Assembly: GCA_027533425.1 (NCBI GenBank) | Contig: JAPZUD010000004.1 | Location: forward strand, 248,001 to 312,000 | Length of the DNA: 64,000 bases | Direction of reading: 5' to 3' | Source of the DNA: Beijerinckiaceae bacterium | Lineage (GTDB): Bacteria > Pseudomonadota > Alphaproteobacteria > Rhizobiales > Beijerinckiaceae | Shown: positions 7,830 through 16,981 of the stretch, piece after piece | Layout: every line of letters begins with the position of its first letter | Position numbering within the stretch: position 1 is the stretch's first letter | Translations under genes and position numbers: made by a program | Notes under the pieces: model-generated | Databases searched by the model: none | What the model saw: only the letters and a program-made list of their open reading frames with translations | Told to the model about the DNA's origin: nothing

Positions 7830-9187
7830 GCGATCTCCCTCTCACGGTTCCGCCCCTCGCGGCGGCGCTCATCGCCGAGAATTTCAGGGCGGGAACCCAC
7901 GGTCTGGAGATTGGCGGGCTGCCGGTCCGGACGCTTGTCGCGCGGCATGGATCACCTCTGTATCTTTATGATGCGGGGCTTCTCCGCCGCCGCTACCGGG
8001 CGCTGGCCGCGACGCTCGAAGGATTTGCCTCGGTCTATTTCTCGATCAAGGCCAACCCGAATCCCGGCATTGCCCGCGTCCTCGTCGAGGAAGGGGCTGG
8101 CCTTGAAATCGCGTCCGGCGCCGAGTTCCTTCTCGCCCGTCAGGCCGGCTGTGCCCCGGAGCATGTCCTTTTCGCCGGACCGGGCAAGGGGCGCGAGGAG
8201 ATCGATCTCGTTCTCGCCGCCGGCATTGGCGAGGTGCATCTCGAAGGTTTCGACGACATTGCCCTTGTCGGCGCTCGGGCGGCCGCGCTCGGGCGCATCC
8301 AGCCCGTTTCGCTCCGCATCAATCCCGGCGCGCAGGCGCAGGGCGGGGCCATGCGCATGGGCGGCAAGCCCTCTGCCTTCGGGATCGACGAGGAGCAGAT
8401 GGCCGAGGCCGTCGCCGCGCTGAAGCAACAGCCGGCACTGAAACTTACCGGCATCCATCTTTTCGCCGGAACGCAGATCCTCGATGCCGGAATCCTGCTC
8501 GATCAATGGCGATACGGGCTCGAACTGGCGAGCCGGCTGGCCGGGTTGGCCGGCCATGCCTTGACCTCGATCGATCTCGGCGGTGGCCTCGGTATTCCCT
8601 ATCATGCGGGCGATGCCACGTTGGATCTCGCCGCGATCCGGTCCGGCCTGCCGGCTTTGCGCGCTGTTCTTGAAGCCGACCCGCGTCTTCGGGAAGCCAG
8701 ATTGCTGGTTGAACCCGGGCGCTGGCTGGCCGGCCCCGCCGGGCTTTATGTCGGCGCCCTCCGGGCGGTGAAGCAATCCCGCGGGCAGCGCTTCCTGATC
8801 AGCGATGGCGGCATGCATCACCATCTCGCGGCATCCGGCAATCTCGGGCAGGTGATCAAGCGGGATTATCCGATCGTCGCGCCGGACAGGCTGACGGCGC
8901 CGTTGCTGGCTGACACGCAGCTGGTCGGGCCGCTCTGTACGCCGCTGGATACGCTCGGCCGTCAGACCGCGCTGCCGGAACTCGCGGCGGGCGATCTCGT
9001 GGCGATCCTGCAGTCGGGCGCCTATGGCCTCTCGGCCAGTCCGGTCGGGTTTCTCTCGCATCCGATGCCGGCGGAGGTGCTTGTCGAGAACGGCAAGGCC
9101 GAGGTGATCCGGCCTGCCGGCACGTTCCAGGCGCCACTGGTCAATGCCCGGGGGGAAGAATCGTTCTGGGCGGCCGCGGCGGAATGA
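7826..9187 (+). CDS. PLP-dependent decarboxylase, exosortase-A-associated type
   Basis: 453 residues of the fold-type III (alanine-racemase-like) decarboxylases related to diaminopimelate decarboxylase. The PLP lysine is in YFSIKANPNPG (about residue 74), a glycine loop is at SIDLGGGLGIPY, and the C-terminal active-site block is QSGAYGLSASPVGFLSHPMP. The phrase ISDGGMHHHLAASG is typical of the exosortase-A-associated subgroup. It would decarboxylate an amino acid, possibly one tethered to the carrier protein. Start and stop context place it last in the 5163-9187 operon, which converges on the flippase gene 24 bases away. Confidence 0.87.
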   Translation: MSDLPLTVPPLAAALIAENFRAGTHGLEIGGLPVRTLVARHGSPLYLYDAGLLRRRYRALAATLEGFASVYFSIKANPNPGIARVLVEEGAGLEIASGAEFLLARQAGCAPEHVLFAGPGKGREEIDLVLAAGIGEVHLEGFDDIALVGARAAALGRIQPVSLRINPGAQAQGGAMRMGGKPSAFGIDEEQMAEAVAALKQQPALKLTGIHLFAGTQILDAGILLDQWRYGLELASRLAGLAGHALTSIDLGGGLGIPYHAGDATLDLAAIRSGLPALRAVLEADPRLREARLLVEPGRWLAGPAGLYVGALRAVKQSRGQRFLISDGGMHHHLAASGNLGQVIKRDYPIVAPDRLTAPLLADTQLVGPLCTPLDTLGRQTALPELAAGDLVAILQSGAYGLSASPVGFLSHPMPAEVLVENGKAEVIRPAGTFQAPLVNARGEESFWAAAAE

Positions 9188-9211
9188 AGCCCGTCCGGCA
9201 TGCGGGCAGGC

Positions 9212-10660
9212 TCAGGCCCGGCTCAGCCGCCAGGCCCGCACCGCCCGGACAAGCGCCCCGCCGAACAGGATGAGGATGGCCAGCCCGTAAACCGCCATGC
9301 CGAAGGTCACGGCGGCAAGGATATGCCACCAATCCGCGTCCATCGTGAGCCCGAGCCCCGGCAGTGCCTTGAGTGCGATCCACATGATGGCGGTGGCGAG
9401 GGCGATCCTCGCGTAGAAGGCCAGCGGCGCATGCAGGCCGAAACGCCGGTTGAGATAGGCATAATCGGCCAGCGCGATGACGAGGGCCGCGACAGCGGCG
9501 CCGATGACCGCGCCCGTCAGGCCGCCGAAAAACAAGCCGATCGCCGAACCGAGGATGGTCAGCACCGCTTCGATCCCCTCGAGAACCACCATCGGCCGCG
9601 GGGCTTCGAACAGCAGATACATCTGGTCCCAGCCATGCATGCGCAGGTTGCGAATGGCCGCGCAGATCAGGGCCCAGGGCAGCAGGTCGATCGTCGCGGC
9701 GCGGTAATCCGGCGCGACAAGAAGCGTCACGAACGGATCGGCAATCGCGATCACGCCGGCCGTCGAGGGGGCGATCAGCCCGAGCAGCAATGCCGAATTG
9801 GTCGAGAGCTGGCGGCGGGCCGCATCGGGATCGCCGCGATCCATCTCACGGACCGCGAGAGGATAGGCGGCGGCCGTAACAACCATCGCCGCCATGGCCG
9901 CCAGCCGGATGGCCAGCCCCCACCCGACCGAGAGCAGCCCGAGCGCGGTCGGTCCGGCCCCGTATTGCACGACGAACCGAATCCCATGCGCCGCGAACCA
10001 GCCGAACAGGTTCGATACGACAACGGGCACGCCGAAGGACAGGGCCGCCTTCAGGATGCCGTGATCAATCCGCCCCGGCCGCGTGAGCACCCCCATCCTG
10101 AGGGCGACGAGAAGTGCGATCACGCCGTGCATCAGCGCGAAATCGAGGAGAACCCGGGCCGGATTGGCACCAAGCCACCCCATCATCAGCAGGGTCAGGA
10201 GGAGGCTGGCCAGGGGTGCGCCGATCTGGAGGAGCGAATAGTCGAGGATGCGCGCATCGCGGCGTGCCTTCTCGCTCAGGAAGGTGAGGTAACTCCGGCT
10301 GACCACGTAAAGGCAGGCCCCGGCGATGAAGGCCGGCGAAGGTTTTGCCGCGCTTGCCGCGACGAGGATCAGGGTGGCGACAACCTGCAGCCCGGCCGTG
10401 ACGAGGATGATCGCCGATTCGGTGCCGGCAAGGTCCCGCCGGTCTCCATCGGCGCCGAACTGGCCAGCATAGCGCAGGAAATAGGTCGTCCACCATGACA
10501 GGCAGATCTGGAAGATCAGCTCCTGGCTGGCGAAGATCAGCATTGTCAGCCCGTAATCGGCTGCCGCGAGGTAATGCGTCAGGATGATCGCCGTCGCGAA
10601 CTGCGTCAGCGGGCTGAGGATCTGCGCCGGGAAATAGGCCAGGGTCTGGCGGATCAGCAT
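9212..10660 (-). CDS. Polysaccharide flippase (Wzx/MATE-type oligosaccharide transporter)
   Basis: 482 residues from the ATG at 10660; longer frames upstream overlap the polymerase gene and look non-coding. The protein is almost entirely hydrophobic helices, beginning MLIRQTLAYFPAQILSPL, a typical opening for Wzx-like flippases. It would turn lipid-linked sugar units across the inner membrane. The start overlaps the end of the upstream polymerase gene by 7 bases. It is the last gene of the 14126-to-9212 operon. Confidence 0.85.
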   Translation of the reverse strand: MLIRQTLAYFPAQILSPLTQFATAIILTHYLAAADYGLTMLIFASQELIFQICLSWWTTYFLRYAGQFGADGDRRDLAGTESAIILVTAGLQVVATLILVAASAAKPSPAFIAGACLYVVSRSYLTFLSEKARRDARILDYSLLQIGAPLASLLLTLLMMGWLGANPARVLLDFALMHGVIALLVALRMGVLTRPGRIDHGILKAALSFGVPVVVSNLFGWFAAHGIRFVVQYGAGPTALGLLSVGWGLAIRLAAMAAMVVTAAAYPLAVREMDRGDPDAARRQLSTNSALLLGLIAPSTAGVIAIADPFVTLLVAPDYRAATIDLLPWALICAAIRNLRMHGWDQMYLLFEAPRPMVVLEGIEAVLTILGSAIGLFFGGLTGAVIGAAVAALVIALADYAYLNRRFGLHAPLAFYARIALATAIMWIALKALPGLGLTMDADWWHILAAVTFGMAVYGLAILILFGGALVRAVRAWRLSRA

Positions 10661-11967
10661 GCCGGGCGTGCCTCGCGGGGGTAGGAGAGGGCCTGTCTCG
10701 GAGCCCGTTCCCGGTACGAGCCCTGCCTCGGAACCAGCAGCAGCAGCATCAGGCACAGGATCGAGACCCCGAGCGACTTGCCGGCAATGCCCAGGAACGT
10801 CGTGTTGACGAGGAAAAAATACCCCACCACCACCCAGCCCCGCTTCTGGCAATGGCTCATCACCGACGTCATGAACAGGAAGAAGCCGGTGAAGAACAGC
10901 ACCATGGGCAGGAAACCGTAATAGAGCGTAAAGGCAACCCAGACGCTCTCGATGCCGAATTCCAGCCGATAGACCCGCACGAGATAGCCGAGATGGTCCT
11001 GCTGCGGCCCGAACAGGACCTCTTCCAGTGTGAAGCCATGGAACAGCTCGAACATCTTCACGCGGGCATTCGCGCTGTCATTGTCATCGACAAAGCGCAG
11101 GATCAGCCGGTCGAAGACGCCCAGTTCGAAAGCGAAGCCCAGGCCAGCGATCCCGACTGGCAGCAGGACGGCAAGGATCGTCAGGAATCGGAGATCGACG
11201 CGGGCGCCGGCAAGGAACCGCACGAATTTCAATCCGAGCGCGGCAAGGAGGAACAGCAATAGCAGGACCAGCGAGGCCCGGCCGCCAAAGGCCACCATGG
11301 CGGCACATTGCAGGGCGAGAGTCGCCTTGCGCCAGCGCCCCTGCACCTCCTGCCCACCGCCCATCACCAGGAACATGACATAGCAGCCGGTCATCAGTGC
11401 ATTGCCGAGCGGGTGGCCAAGCAGGGCGGTGGCGCGCCAGTCATCGGTGATCAGGATGCCACCGGCAACATAGGGCGTCAGCCGCAGGCCACTGACCACC
11501 TCGCCGATGCCCAGCAGGGCATTGGCTGCGAATACCCCGTGGATCACCATCACCATCCGGGCCTTTGTCTCGTTCTCGAGCCGGCGGAAGATCAACAGGA
11601 CCAGCATCGGCATCAGGTAGGTGTCGATCAGGCCCGCAGCCGGCAGCCCCTGATTGGCGACGCCATGCCAGAAGACGAGAATCCAGATCAGCAGGAACAG
11701 CGTGATCCGGGCATCCCGGGCGAAGGTGGAGAGCACGCTGGCAAGCGGGTTCCCGTCGCGCAGGGCGATCACGATGAAGGTGATCAGCGTCAGGTACATG
11801 GACGGGTGGAACCGGGTCGGCCCGGCGCCGCCGAGCCCGTCATAGTTCCACCCGATGCCATTCAGTGCCATCGGCGAGAGCAGCATCAGGAGCGCGATGA
11901 TTCCGATCGCGAGGCCGTGGATCAGCCGGTCGGTCCGGGGTGTCTGCGAGGCTGGCCGGGCGCGCAT
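10654..11967 (-). CDS. O-antigen ligase / Wzy-type polymerase family protein
   Basis: About 437 residues with around ten membrane helices and a large periplasmic loop (roughly VFDRLILRFVDDNDSANARVKM), the pattern of the O-antigen ligase/polymerase superfamily. It would polymerise or ligate lipid-linked repeat units delivered by the flippase. The ATG at 11967 overlaps the upstream stop as TGATG; a GTG one codon earlier is also possible. Without a sequence search, polymerase and ligase cannot be separated. Confidence 0.82.
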   Translation of the reverse strand: MRARPASQTPRTDRLIHGLAIGIIALLMLLSPMALNGIGWNYDGLGGAGPTRFHPSMYLTLITFIVIALRDGNPLASVLSTFARDARITLFLLIWILVFWHGVANQGLPAAGLIDTYLMPMLVLLIFRRLENETKARMVMVIHGVFAANALLGIGEVVSGLRLTPYVAGGILITDDWRATALLGHPLGNALMTGCYVMFLVMGGGQEVQGRWRKATLALQCAAMVAFGGRASLVLLLLFLLAALGLKFVRFLAGARVDLRFLTILAVLLPVGIAGLGFAFELGVFDRLILRFVDDNDSANARVKMFELFHGFTLEEVLFGPQQDHLGYLVRVYRLEFGIESVWVAFTLYYGFLPMVLFFTGFFLFMTSVMSHCQKRGWVVVGYFFLVNTTFLGIAGKSLGVSILCLMLLLLVPRQGSYRERAPRQALSYPREARPAC

Positions 11968-14126
11968 CACGCCGCCTGCCCGACCACGCCGATCAGCGAC
12001 GGCCCGAAAGCCCGGTCACAGGTTGCCGCCGTGCCGGCATCCGGCTGCTGGCCGGCCGGGAGCACGGCGATCACGCCATCGACATGGCGCGCAAGATCGA
12101 TCCGCGACAGGGCCCGCGAGCCTGCCGGAGGTCCGTCGATGATCACGATGCCATGGGCATCGACAGCGTTTCGGGGAGGCTGAGCAGCGCCGGAATCGCC
12201 GAAGGGCAGGACATGGACGGGGAGATGCTCCAGCCCTGCAATCGGGAAGGCGGTGCGCGTCTGCCCATGCAGGTGGGCCGGCACGCCGCGTCGGGCAAGG
12301 GTAAGCCGGGCGACAAGGCCGTCGGCGCTGCCGCGCCCGTCGACGAGAAGAACGGTCTCGCCCCGCTCGGCGAGGGCAACGGCGAGGTTCACGGCCAGCA
12401 CCGGAGAGGCGTTGCCGCGTCCGATCCCGGAGACCATGAGGGTCGTGACAGGCTGCCGGTCGAGTCGCGCGAGAATATCCTCGGCGAGGAGGCCCATTTC
12501 CTCGGCATAGGCCGATCCGGGCGCGGCGATCGGCGACTGGCCCCGCCCGCGCCCGGGATGACGCAGGCTCCGCCCGCTCTGTCCCGCAGGCTCGCGCTGG
12601 GGAAGCATCGCCATCAGCGGCGCGTCGGGATCATCAGGCATCGGATTGGCTGTCGGGGCCCGTGATCCGGGCGCCACTGGGGGAGACCGCCGCTTCTGGC
12701 CGCCCTGCGAGAGGGTTTCCAGCACCAGAGCGAGGCCGATGCCGGTAAAAAGCCCCGCGACCATGGCCAGGGCAAGGATCAGCGCCTTGTTCGGCGATGA
12801 CGGGCGCTGTGGTGCCAGAGCGGGCGCGATGATGCGCCCGGCCGGCGTATCCACCGAGAGCCGCGCGATCTGTTCCTTGTCGCGCAGGAATTTCTCGTAG
12901 ACGGCCTTCTGCGCCTCGACCGCGCGTTCAAGCTCGCGCAGGCGCAGCAGCGTCTTGTTGGTGTTGGTCGCGTCGCGTTTGAGGGCGTCGAGCTGGCGCT
13001 CGAGGGCGGTGACATTGGATTGCGCCACCGTATAGGCCGAGCGCGCACCATCCGCGATCCGCCCGAGTTCCTCGTTGATCTGCCGGCGCGTCTCGACCAC
13101 CTGCTCGCGGATTTCCGCGAAGGCGGGGTGCCGCGGGCCGAGGGTCGAGCGGGCATTGGCCTCCAGCCTGAGGATTTCGGAGAGCTGGCCCCGCAGCCGC
13201 TCGATCACGCCGGAACGTAAGGCGTCATTCGTCGTGTCGGGCAGGCGGCCGGAACGACGGATCGCCTCCACCTGGTCAAGGCCTGCCTTGGCTTCTGCCG
13301 CCTTGCGCTGTGCATCGACAATGCCGCGATTGAGCTCGCTGAGCTGCTGTTCCCCGACAAGCCGACCCTCGACGCCGAGGATCCGGTTCTCGACCTTGTA
13401 GGCCTCGACGCGGGCTTCGGCTTCCTTCAGCCGGCCCTGCAACTCCAGGAGATGCGTATCGAGCCAGTTCTCCTCACGCTGGGCGGTCTCGTTCTTCGAA
13501 TCCCGGCCGTCATTCACATAGGCCCTGGCGATGGCATTCGCGATCCGCGCGGCCTTCTCGCCGCTCCTCGCCCGCACCTGGACCTCGACGACATAGGTGC
13601 GGTCCGGCCGCTTGACCTTCACCGCTTCCTTCAGATTGCGCAGGGTGTTGAACTGCACGTCTCCGGGCCCGCGCGAGAAATCAGGATCCTCGGCGAGCTT
13701 CTCGGCGCTGATCACGCGCTGCAACACGGTATCCGATTCGATCAGGACGATCTGGCTGTCGACGAGGTTGGGGTCGAAGGACCCGCCGACACCCGTCCCC
13801 TCGATCTGGAAGCTGGCCCGGTTCCGGGGGTCGACGAAAATCATCGTCGAGGCGGTGAATTGCGGCTTGGCCACCATGAGATAGGCGAGGCCAAGGCCGG
13901 TCATCAACGCCGTCGAAGCGGCGATCGTCATCCAGCGGCGGCGCAGGATCGCGCCGAATTCGGCAATGCCGACAGGAATTTCGTCTGTATCGGCCCGTGT
14001 CGGCGCGGGGGCGGGCCGGCTCAGCCAGCCCGGACGCATGGACCGGGCAGGCCGGGGCGCAAGGCCCGCCGGCTGGGCTGGTGCGGCGCTCGTCTTCCGC
14101 GCGTCAGCTCCCAGTTTCCGCAACAT
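11967..14126 (-). CDS. Polysaccharide co-polymerase (GumC/Wzz) with degenerate tyrosine-kinase domain
   Basis: 719 residues. After a proline/arginine-rich leader, a Wzz domain begins near EFGAILRRRWMTIAA (first membrane helix), with a long periplasmic coiled-coil stretch (ARVEAYKVENRIL onward) and the GNVR-like end at PSSPNKALILALAMVAGLF (second helix). The C-terminal 200 residues have the fold of a BY-type tyrosine kinase: VLLVDGRG and IVIIDGPP mark the Walker A' and B strands. The P-loop, however, reads SGIGRGNASPV where GEGKS/T is expected, and no tyrosine cluster ends the protein, so kinase activity is doubtful. It sets chain length during export. An in-frame GTG at 14156 lacks a ribosome site, so the ATG at 14126 is preferred. 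Confidence 0.85.
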   Translation of the reverse strand: MLRKLGADARKTSAAPAQPAGLAPRPARSMRPGWLSRPAPAPTRADTDEIPVGIAEFGAILRRRWMTIAASTALMTGLGLAYLMVAKPQFTASTMIFVDPRNRASFQIEGTGVGGSFDPNLVDSQIVLIESDTVLQRVISAEKLAEDPDFSRGPGDVQFNTLRNLKEAVKVKRPDRTYVVEVQVRARSGEKAARIANAIARAYVNDGRDSKNETAQREENWLDTHLLELQGRLKEAEARVEAYKVENRILGVEGRLVGEQQLSELNRGIVDAQRKAAEAKAGLDQVEAIRRSGRLPDTTNDALRSGVIERLRGQLSEILRLEANARSTLGPRHPAFAEIREQVVETRRQINEELGRIADGARSAYTVAQSNVTALERQLDALKRDATNTNKTLLRLRELERAVEAQKAVYEKFLRDKEQIARLSVDTPAGRIIAPALAPQRPSSPNKALILALAMVAGLFTGIGLALVLETLSQGGQKRRSPPVAPGSRAPTANPMPDDPDAPLMAMLPQREPAGQSGRSLRHPGRGRGQSPIAAPGSAYAEEMGLLAEDILARLDRQPVTTLMVSGIGRGNASPVLAVNLAVALAERGETVLLVDGRGSADGLVARLTLARRGVPAHLHGQTRTAFPIAGLEHLPVHVLPFGDSGAAQPPRNAVDAHGIVIIDGPPAGSRALSRIDLARHVDGVIAVLPAGQQPDAGTAATCDRAFGPSLIGVVGQAA

Positions 14127-14262
14127 CCACCCGATCCTCGAGACACGACTTGGCACCGGTCGCGCAGCTGGTCACAGCGCGAATCCGCGTTCGACCTTGC
14201 CAGACGATCCTTTACGAAGCGTTCACCATGTTCGGGAAATCGCGGCCTTGGGCGAGAGCCCG

Positions 14263-14655
14263 TCAGCGCAGCCATGCCTGCATCCGCGGGCGGAGTCGGA
14301 GGAAGCGCAGATAGGCCTTTTCCAGGAGCCAGAGAACCGCAGGGATCCGGGCCAGCAGGCCGAGGGGCCGGAGGAGCGGGATGGCGCGCCACATCGCCGC
14401 GAAGGCCGCCGCGCCGGAAACCGGTTCGCGCCCGCGTTCCTGCGCATGGAAGCGGGCCAGCAGCGCCGCCCGGTCGAGCGGGCAAGCAACCTCCGGATCG
14501 GCAAGATCGACAAAGCGGATGGCCTGCCGGCTGTCCAGCCGGCGCATGGCTGCGATTTCCCGCCGGCAGAGCGGGCAGGCACCGTCATACCAGACCGTCA
14601 GGTCCGGCTCTTCAGCGGCGATGTCGGAGATCGAAGCCATGCCGGCTATACGCAT
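14263..14655 (-). CDS. DCC-family thiol-disulfide oxidoreductase (DUF393)
   Basis: 130 residues. The family motif DxxCxxC appears as YDGACPLCRREIAAM (about residues 23-37). The protein is small, with no export signal. DUF393 proteins are thioredoxin-like in fold and of uncertain substrate. An in-frame ATG at 14640 is an alternative start. It lies downstream of the ferredoxin reductase gene on the same strand with a 34-base gap, so co-transcription is possible. Confidence 0.85.
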   Translation of the reverse strand: MRIAGMASISDIAAEEPDLTVWYDGACPLCRREIAAMRRLDSRQAIRFVDLADPEVACPLDRAALLARFHAQERGREPVSGAAAFAAMWRAIPLLRPLGLLARIPAVLWLLEKAYLRFLRLRPRMQAWLR

Positions 14656-14689
14656 GGCCGCCCCGGCCGGATCGGCGGCGGGGACGCGC

Positions 14690-15463
14690 CTATTTCTCGA
14701 CGAAGGCCTTCTCGATCACGTAGGAACCGGGCTTCGAGCTGTTGCCCTCGGAAAAGCCGCCCTTCTCGAGCAGGGCGACCATGTCGGCCAGCATCTGCGG
14801 GCTGCCGCACAGCATCACGCGGTCCAGCTCGGGGTCCCAGGCCGGCAGCCCGATATCCGCGAAAATCCGGCCGGTTTCGACGAGGTCCGTGATGCGGCCA
14901 CGGTTGCGGAACGGCTCCCGCGTGACAGTGGGGTAGTAGATCAGCTGGCCTGCAATCTGTTCGCCGATCAATTCGTGGTTCGGCAGGGCGCGCTCGATTT
15001 CCTCGGCATAGGCCAGTTCGGCCACTTCGCGCACGCCATGGACGAGCACGACCTTCGCGAAGCGCTCATAGACATCCGGGTCGCGGATCAGGCTCATGAA
15101 CGGAGCGAGCCCGGTGCCGGTACCGATAAGATAGAGGTTGCGCCCCGGAAGGAGGTTGTTGGCGAGCAGGGTGCCCGTCGCCTTGCGGCCGACGATGATC
15201 TCCTCGCCGACCTTGATATGTTGAAGCCTCGAAGTCAGCGGGCCATCCGGCACCTTGATCGACAGGAATTCCAGCTCTTCCTCGTAATTCGGGCTGACAA
15301 CACTGTAGGCTCGGAGCAGCGGCTTGCCGTTCACCGGCAGGCCGATCATCACGAACTGGCCGTTCTCGTAGCGGAAGGCCGGGTTGCGCGTGGTGCGGAA
15401 GGAGAAGAGCCGGTCTGTCCAGTGATGGACATGCGTCACGGTTTCGGTGTTGAAGGCACTCAT
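14690..15463 (-). CDS. fpr: Ferredoxin-NADP(+) reductase, bacterial type
   Basis: 257 residues from the ATG at 15463. The FAD-binding motif RAYSVVSP and NADP-binding region GTGTGLAPFMSLIRDP are clear, as are the CGSPQM strand and the C-terminal AFVEK typical of subclass I bacterial FPRs. It exchanges electrons between NADPH and ferredoxin or flavodoxin in the cytosol, often as part of the oxidative stress response. A longer frame from 15544 adds a low-complexity leader that is unlikely to be translated. Confidence 0.93.
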   Translation of the reverse strand: MSAFNTETVTHVHHWTDRLFSFRTTRNPAFRYENGQFVMIGLPVNGKPLLRAYSVVSPNYEEELEFLSIKVPDGPLTSRLQHIKVGEEIIVGRKATGTLLANNLLPGRNLYLIGTGTGLAPFMSLIRDPDVYERFAKVVLVHGVREVAELAYAEEIERALPNHELIGEQIAGQLIYYPTVTREPFRNRGRITDLVETGRIFADIGLPAWDPELDRVMLCGSPQMLADMVALLEKGGFSEGNSSKPGSYVIEKAFVEK

Positions 15464-15809
15464 CGGCGTCTCGGGCCCTCGATCTGGCAATGGCCGGCTG
15501 TTCCCTGGCATAGGATGCGCGGGCGTGGCTTTGGCCTGGATCAATCCTGTCGGCCTGCCAATACCCGGACAGGCAGCCTCTTGTCAGCCCTCCCGGACAA
15601 AAAAGACGGATTCCCGCGCCGGTGGATCGCTTGAGAAAAGGCCACCTTCGCGCGCGCCCGGATCGGGAGAATGAATTGTCTGCCGCCGAGGCCGGCTGCT
15701 GCCCGGCCATGATGTTACGCCCTCTGGCCAAGTCGGGTGCGCGCTCCAGAATCCGGGCATTCGCGCCGTCGGAGCGGGGCTGGCGGGAAAGCAGAGGAGG
15801 GGAACCGGA
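15464..15809. other. Divergent intergenic region, no gene seen
   Basis: 346 bases between fpr (minus) and the DUF3429 gene (plus). Frames crossing it are short and unlike known proteins. A partial inverted repeat (GCCTG ... CAGGC, about 15556-15577) and an A-rich run (ACAAAAAAGACGG, near 15597) could belong to the two divergent promoters, but I see no site I can name. Confidence 0.6.
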
Positions 15810-16301
15810 ATGGACAGGACATTTCTCGCGTCGCATCCGCAAGGCATGCGTGCTCCGCTCTGGGCCGAGAGGCTGGGCCTTGCCGGTCTTATCCCCTTTT
15901 TCGGTCTGGCGGCCCTCGGCTGGTTCGGGCCGGCAGCGAGCCAGGCTCCCGCGCTCCTCGCGCTGCTGGCGTATGGTGCGACGATCCTGTCCTTCCTCGG
16001 CGGCATCGTCTGGGGTTTCGCTATCGCCGATACACGCAACGAGGCCGATCTCGGCCGTCATGCCCCCCTCTTCATCCTCGGCGTCCTGCCGCAGTTGCTC
16101 GGCTGGGGCGCCCTGCTGGTCGGGGGTCGTGCGGGGCATCTGGCAGTCGCCGCGGGCCTCGTCGCCATGCTCTGGCTCGACCGCCGCATCGTGGCCGAGG
16201 GCCGCGCGCCCGGCTGGTACGGCGCCCTGCGGCTCCGGCTTTCCCTCCTCGCCGCCCTCGCCATGCTGGCGGGTGCGCTGCAAGGCGGTGTCGCGCCATG
16301 A
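15810..16301 (+). CDS. DUF3429 membrane protein
   Basis: 163 residues, mostly hydrophobic with about five helices. The family signature is ATILSFLGGIVWGFAIAD. A strong ribosome site (GAGGAGGGG) precedes the ATG at 15810. DUF3429 has no assigned function. The stop overlaps the start of the next gene as ATGA, so the two proteins are probably made together. Confidence 0.8.
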   Translation: MDRTFLASHPQGMRAPLWAERLGLAGLIPFFGLAALGWFGPAASQAPALLALLAYGATILSFLGGIVWGFAIADTRNEADLGRHAPLFILGVLPQLLGWGALLVGGRAGHLAVAAGLVAMLWLDRRIVAEGRAPGWYGALRLRLSLLAALAMLAGALQGGVAP

Positions 16302-16981
16302 TCCGCTCCGCTGCCATTCTCGCACTGTTCCTCGTCGGCTCGCTCCCGGCGGGTGCAGAAGCGCCCGCCCGCATCCGGATCGACGCCTTCGAGATTGACC
16401 GCACGGAAGTGACGGTCGGTGCCTTCCGGGCCTATCTCGCCCGGCGGGGTGGCCAGACCATCGCCGAGCGCGAGGGCGGCAGCTTTGAATATGCCGGCGG
16501 CTGGGTCCGGCGGCCGGGCTGGGTCTGGTCGAATCCGCAAGGGCAACCGGCCGCTGAGGCCGAGCCGGTCACGCATGTTTCGTGGGACGAGGCCCGCGCC
16601 TTCTGCGCCGATCGCGGGGGCCGCCTGCCAACGCTTGCCGAATGGCGCCGCGCCGCCTTCACCGAAACGCGGGCCGCCCCGACCGACGGGTTCGAGACTG
16701 GCCGGACGTACCGCTATGCCGTGGGGGATTCCCCCGAGGGGATGAACAACAATCGCCGCCATCACGTGCCGGTTGGCACCACGAAGCGCGGCGTCAACGG
16801 CCTCCACGATATGGGCGCGAATGTCTGGGAATGGCTGGCGGATCGCCGTGGCGACGAGGCGCTCACCGCCGGCGGTTCCTGGTGGTACGGGCCCGAGCAA
16901 TCGCGCGCCGAGGGCACGCAATGGAAGGCGGCCAGCTTTACCGTACTCTATATCGGCTTTCGGTGCGCCTATGGCGGCTAG
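16298..16981 (+). CDS. Exported SUMF1 / formylglycine-generating-enzyme-fold protein
   Basis: 227 residues. A signal peptide (MIRSAAILALFLVGSLPAGAEA) leads into the SUMF1 fold: FEIDRTEVTVGAFRAYL, VTHVSWDEARAFCADRGGRLPTLAEWRRAA, GLHDMGANVWEWLADR and GGSWWYGPEQ...GFRCAYGG. The paired active-site cysteines that true formylglycine-generating enzymes carry shortly after GGS are absent, so oxidation of sulfatase cysteines is unlikely. Many proteins with this fold are structural or bind other ligands. It overlaps DUF3429 upstream and the histidine phosphatase downstream. Confidence 0.83.
   Translation: MIRSAAILALFLVGSLPAGAEAPARIRIDAFEIDRTEVTVGAFRAYLARRGGQTIAEREGGSFEYAGGWVRRPGWVWSNPQGQPAAEAEPVTHVSWDEARAFCADRGGRLPTLAEWRRAAFTETRAAPTDGFETGRTYRYAVGDSPEGMNNNRRHHVPVGTTKRGVNGLHDMGANVWEWLADRRGDEALTAGGSWWYGPEQSRAEGTQWKAASFTVLYIGFRCAYGG

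Noticed and set aside
9188-9211. Short inverted repeat (GCCCG ... CGGGC) between the convergent decarboxylase and flippase genes
   Set aside because: Only five base pairs and no T-run; too weak to call a terminator.
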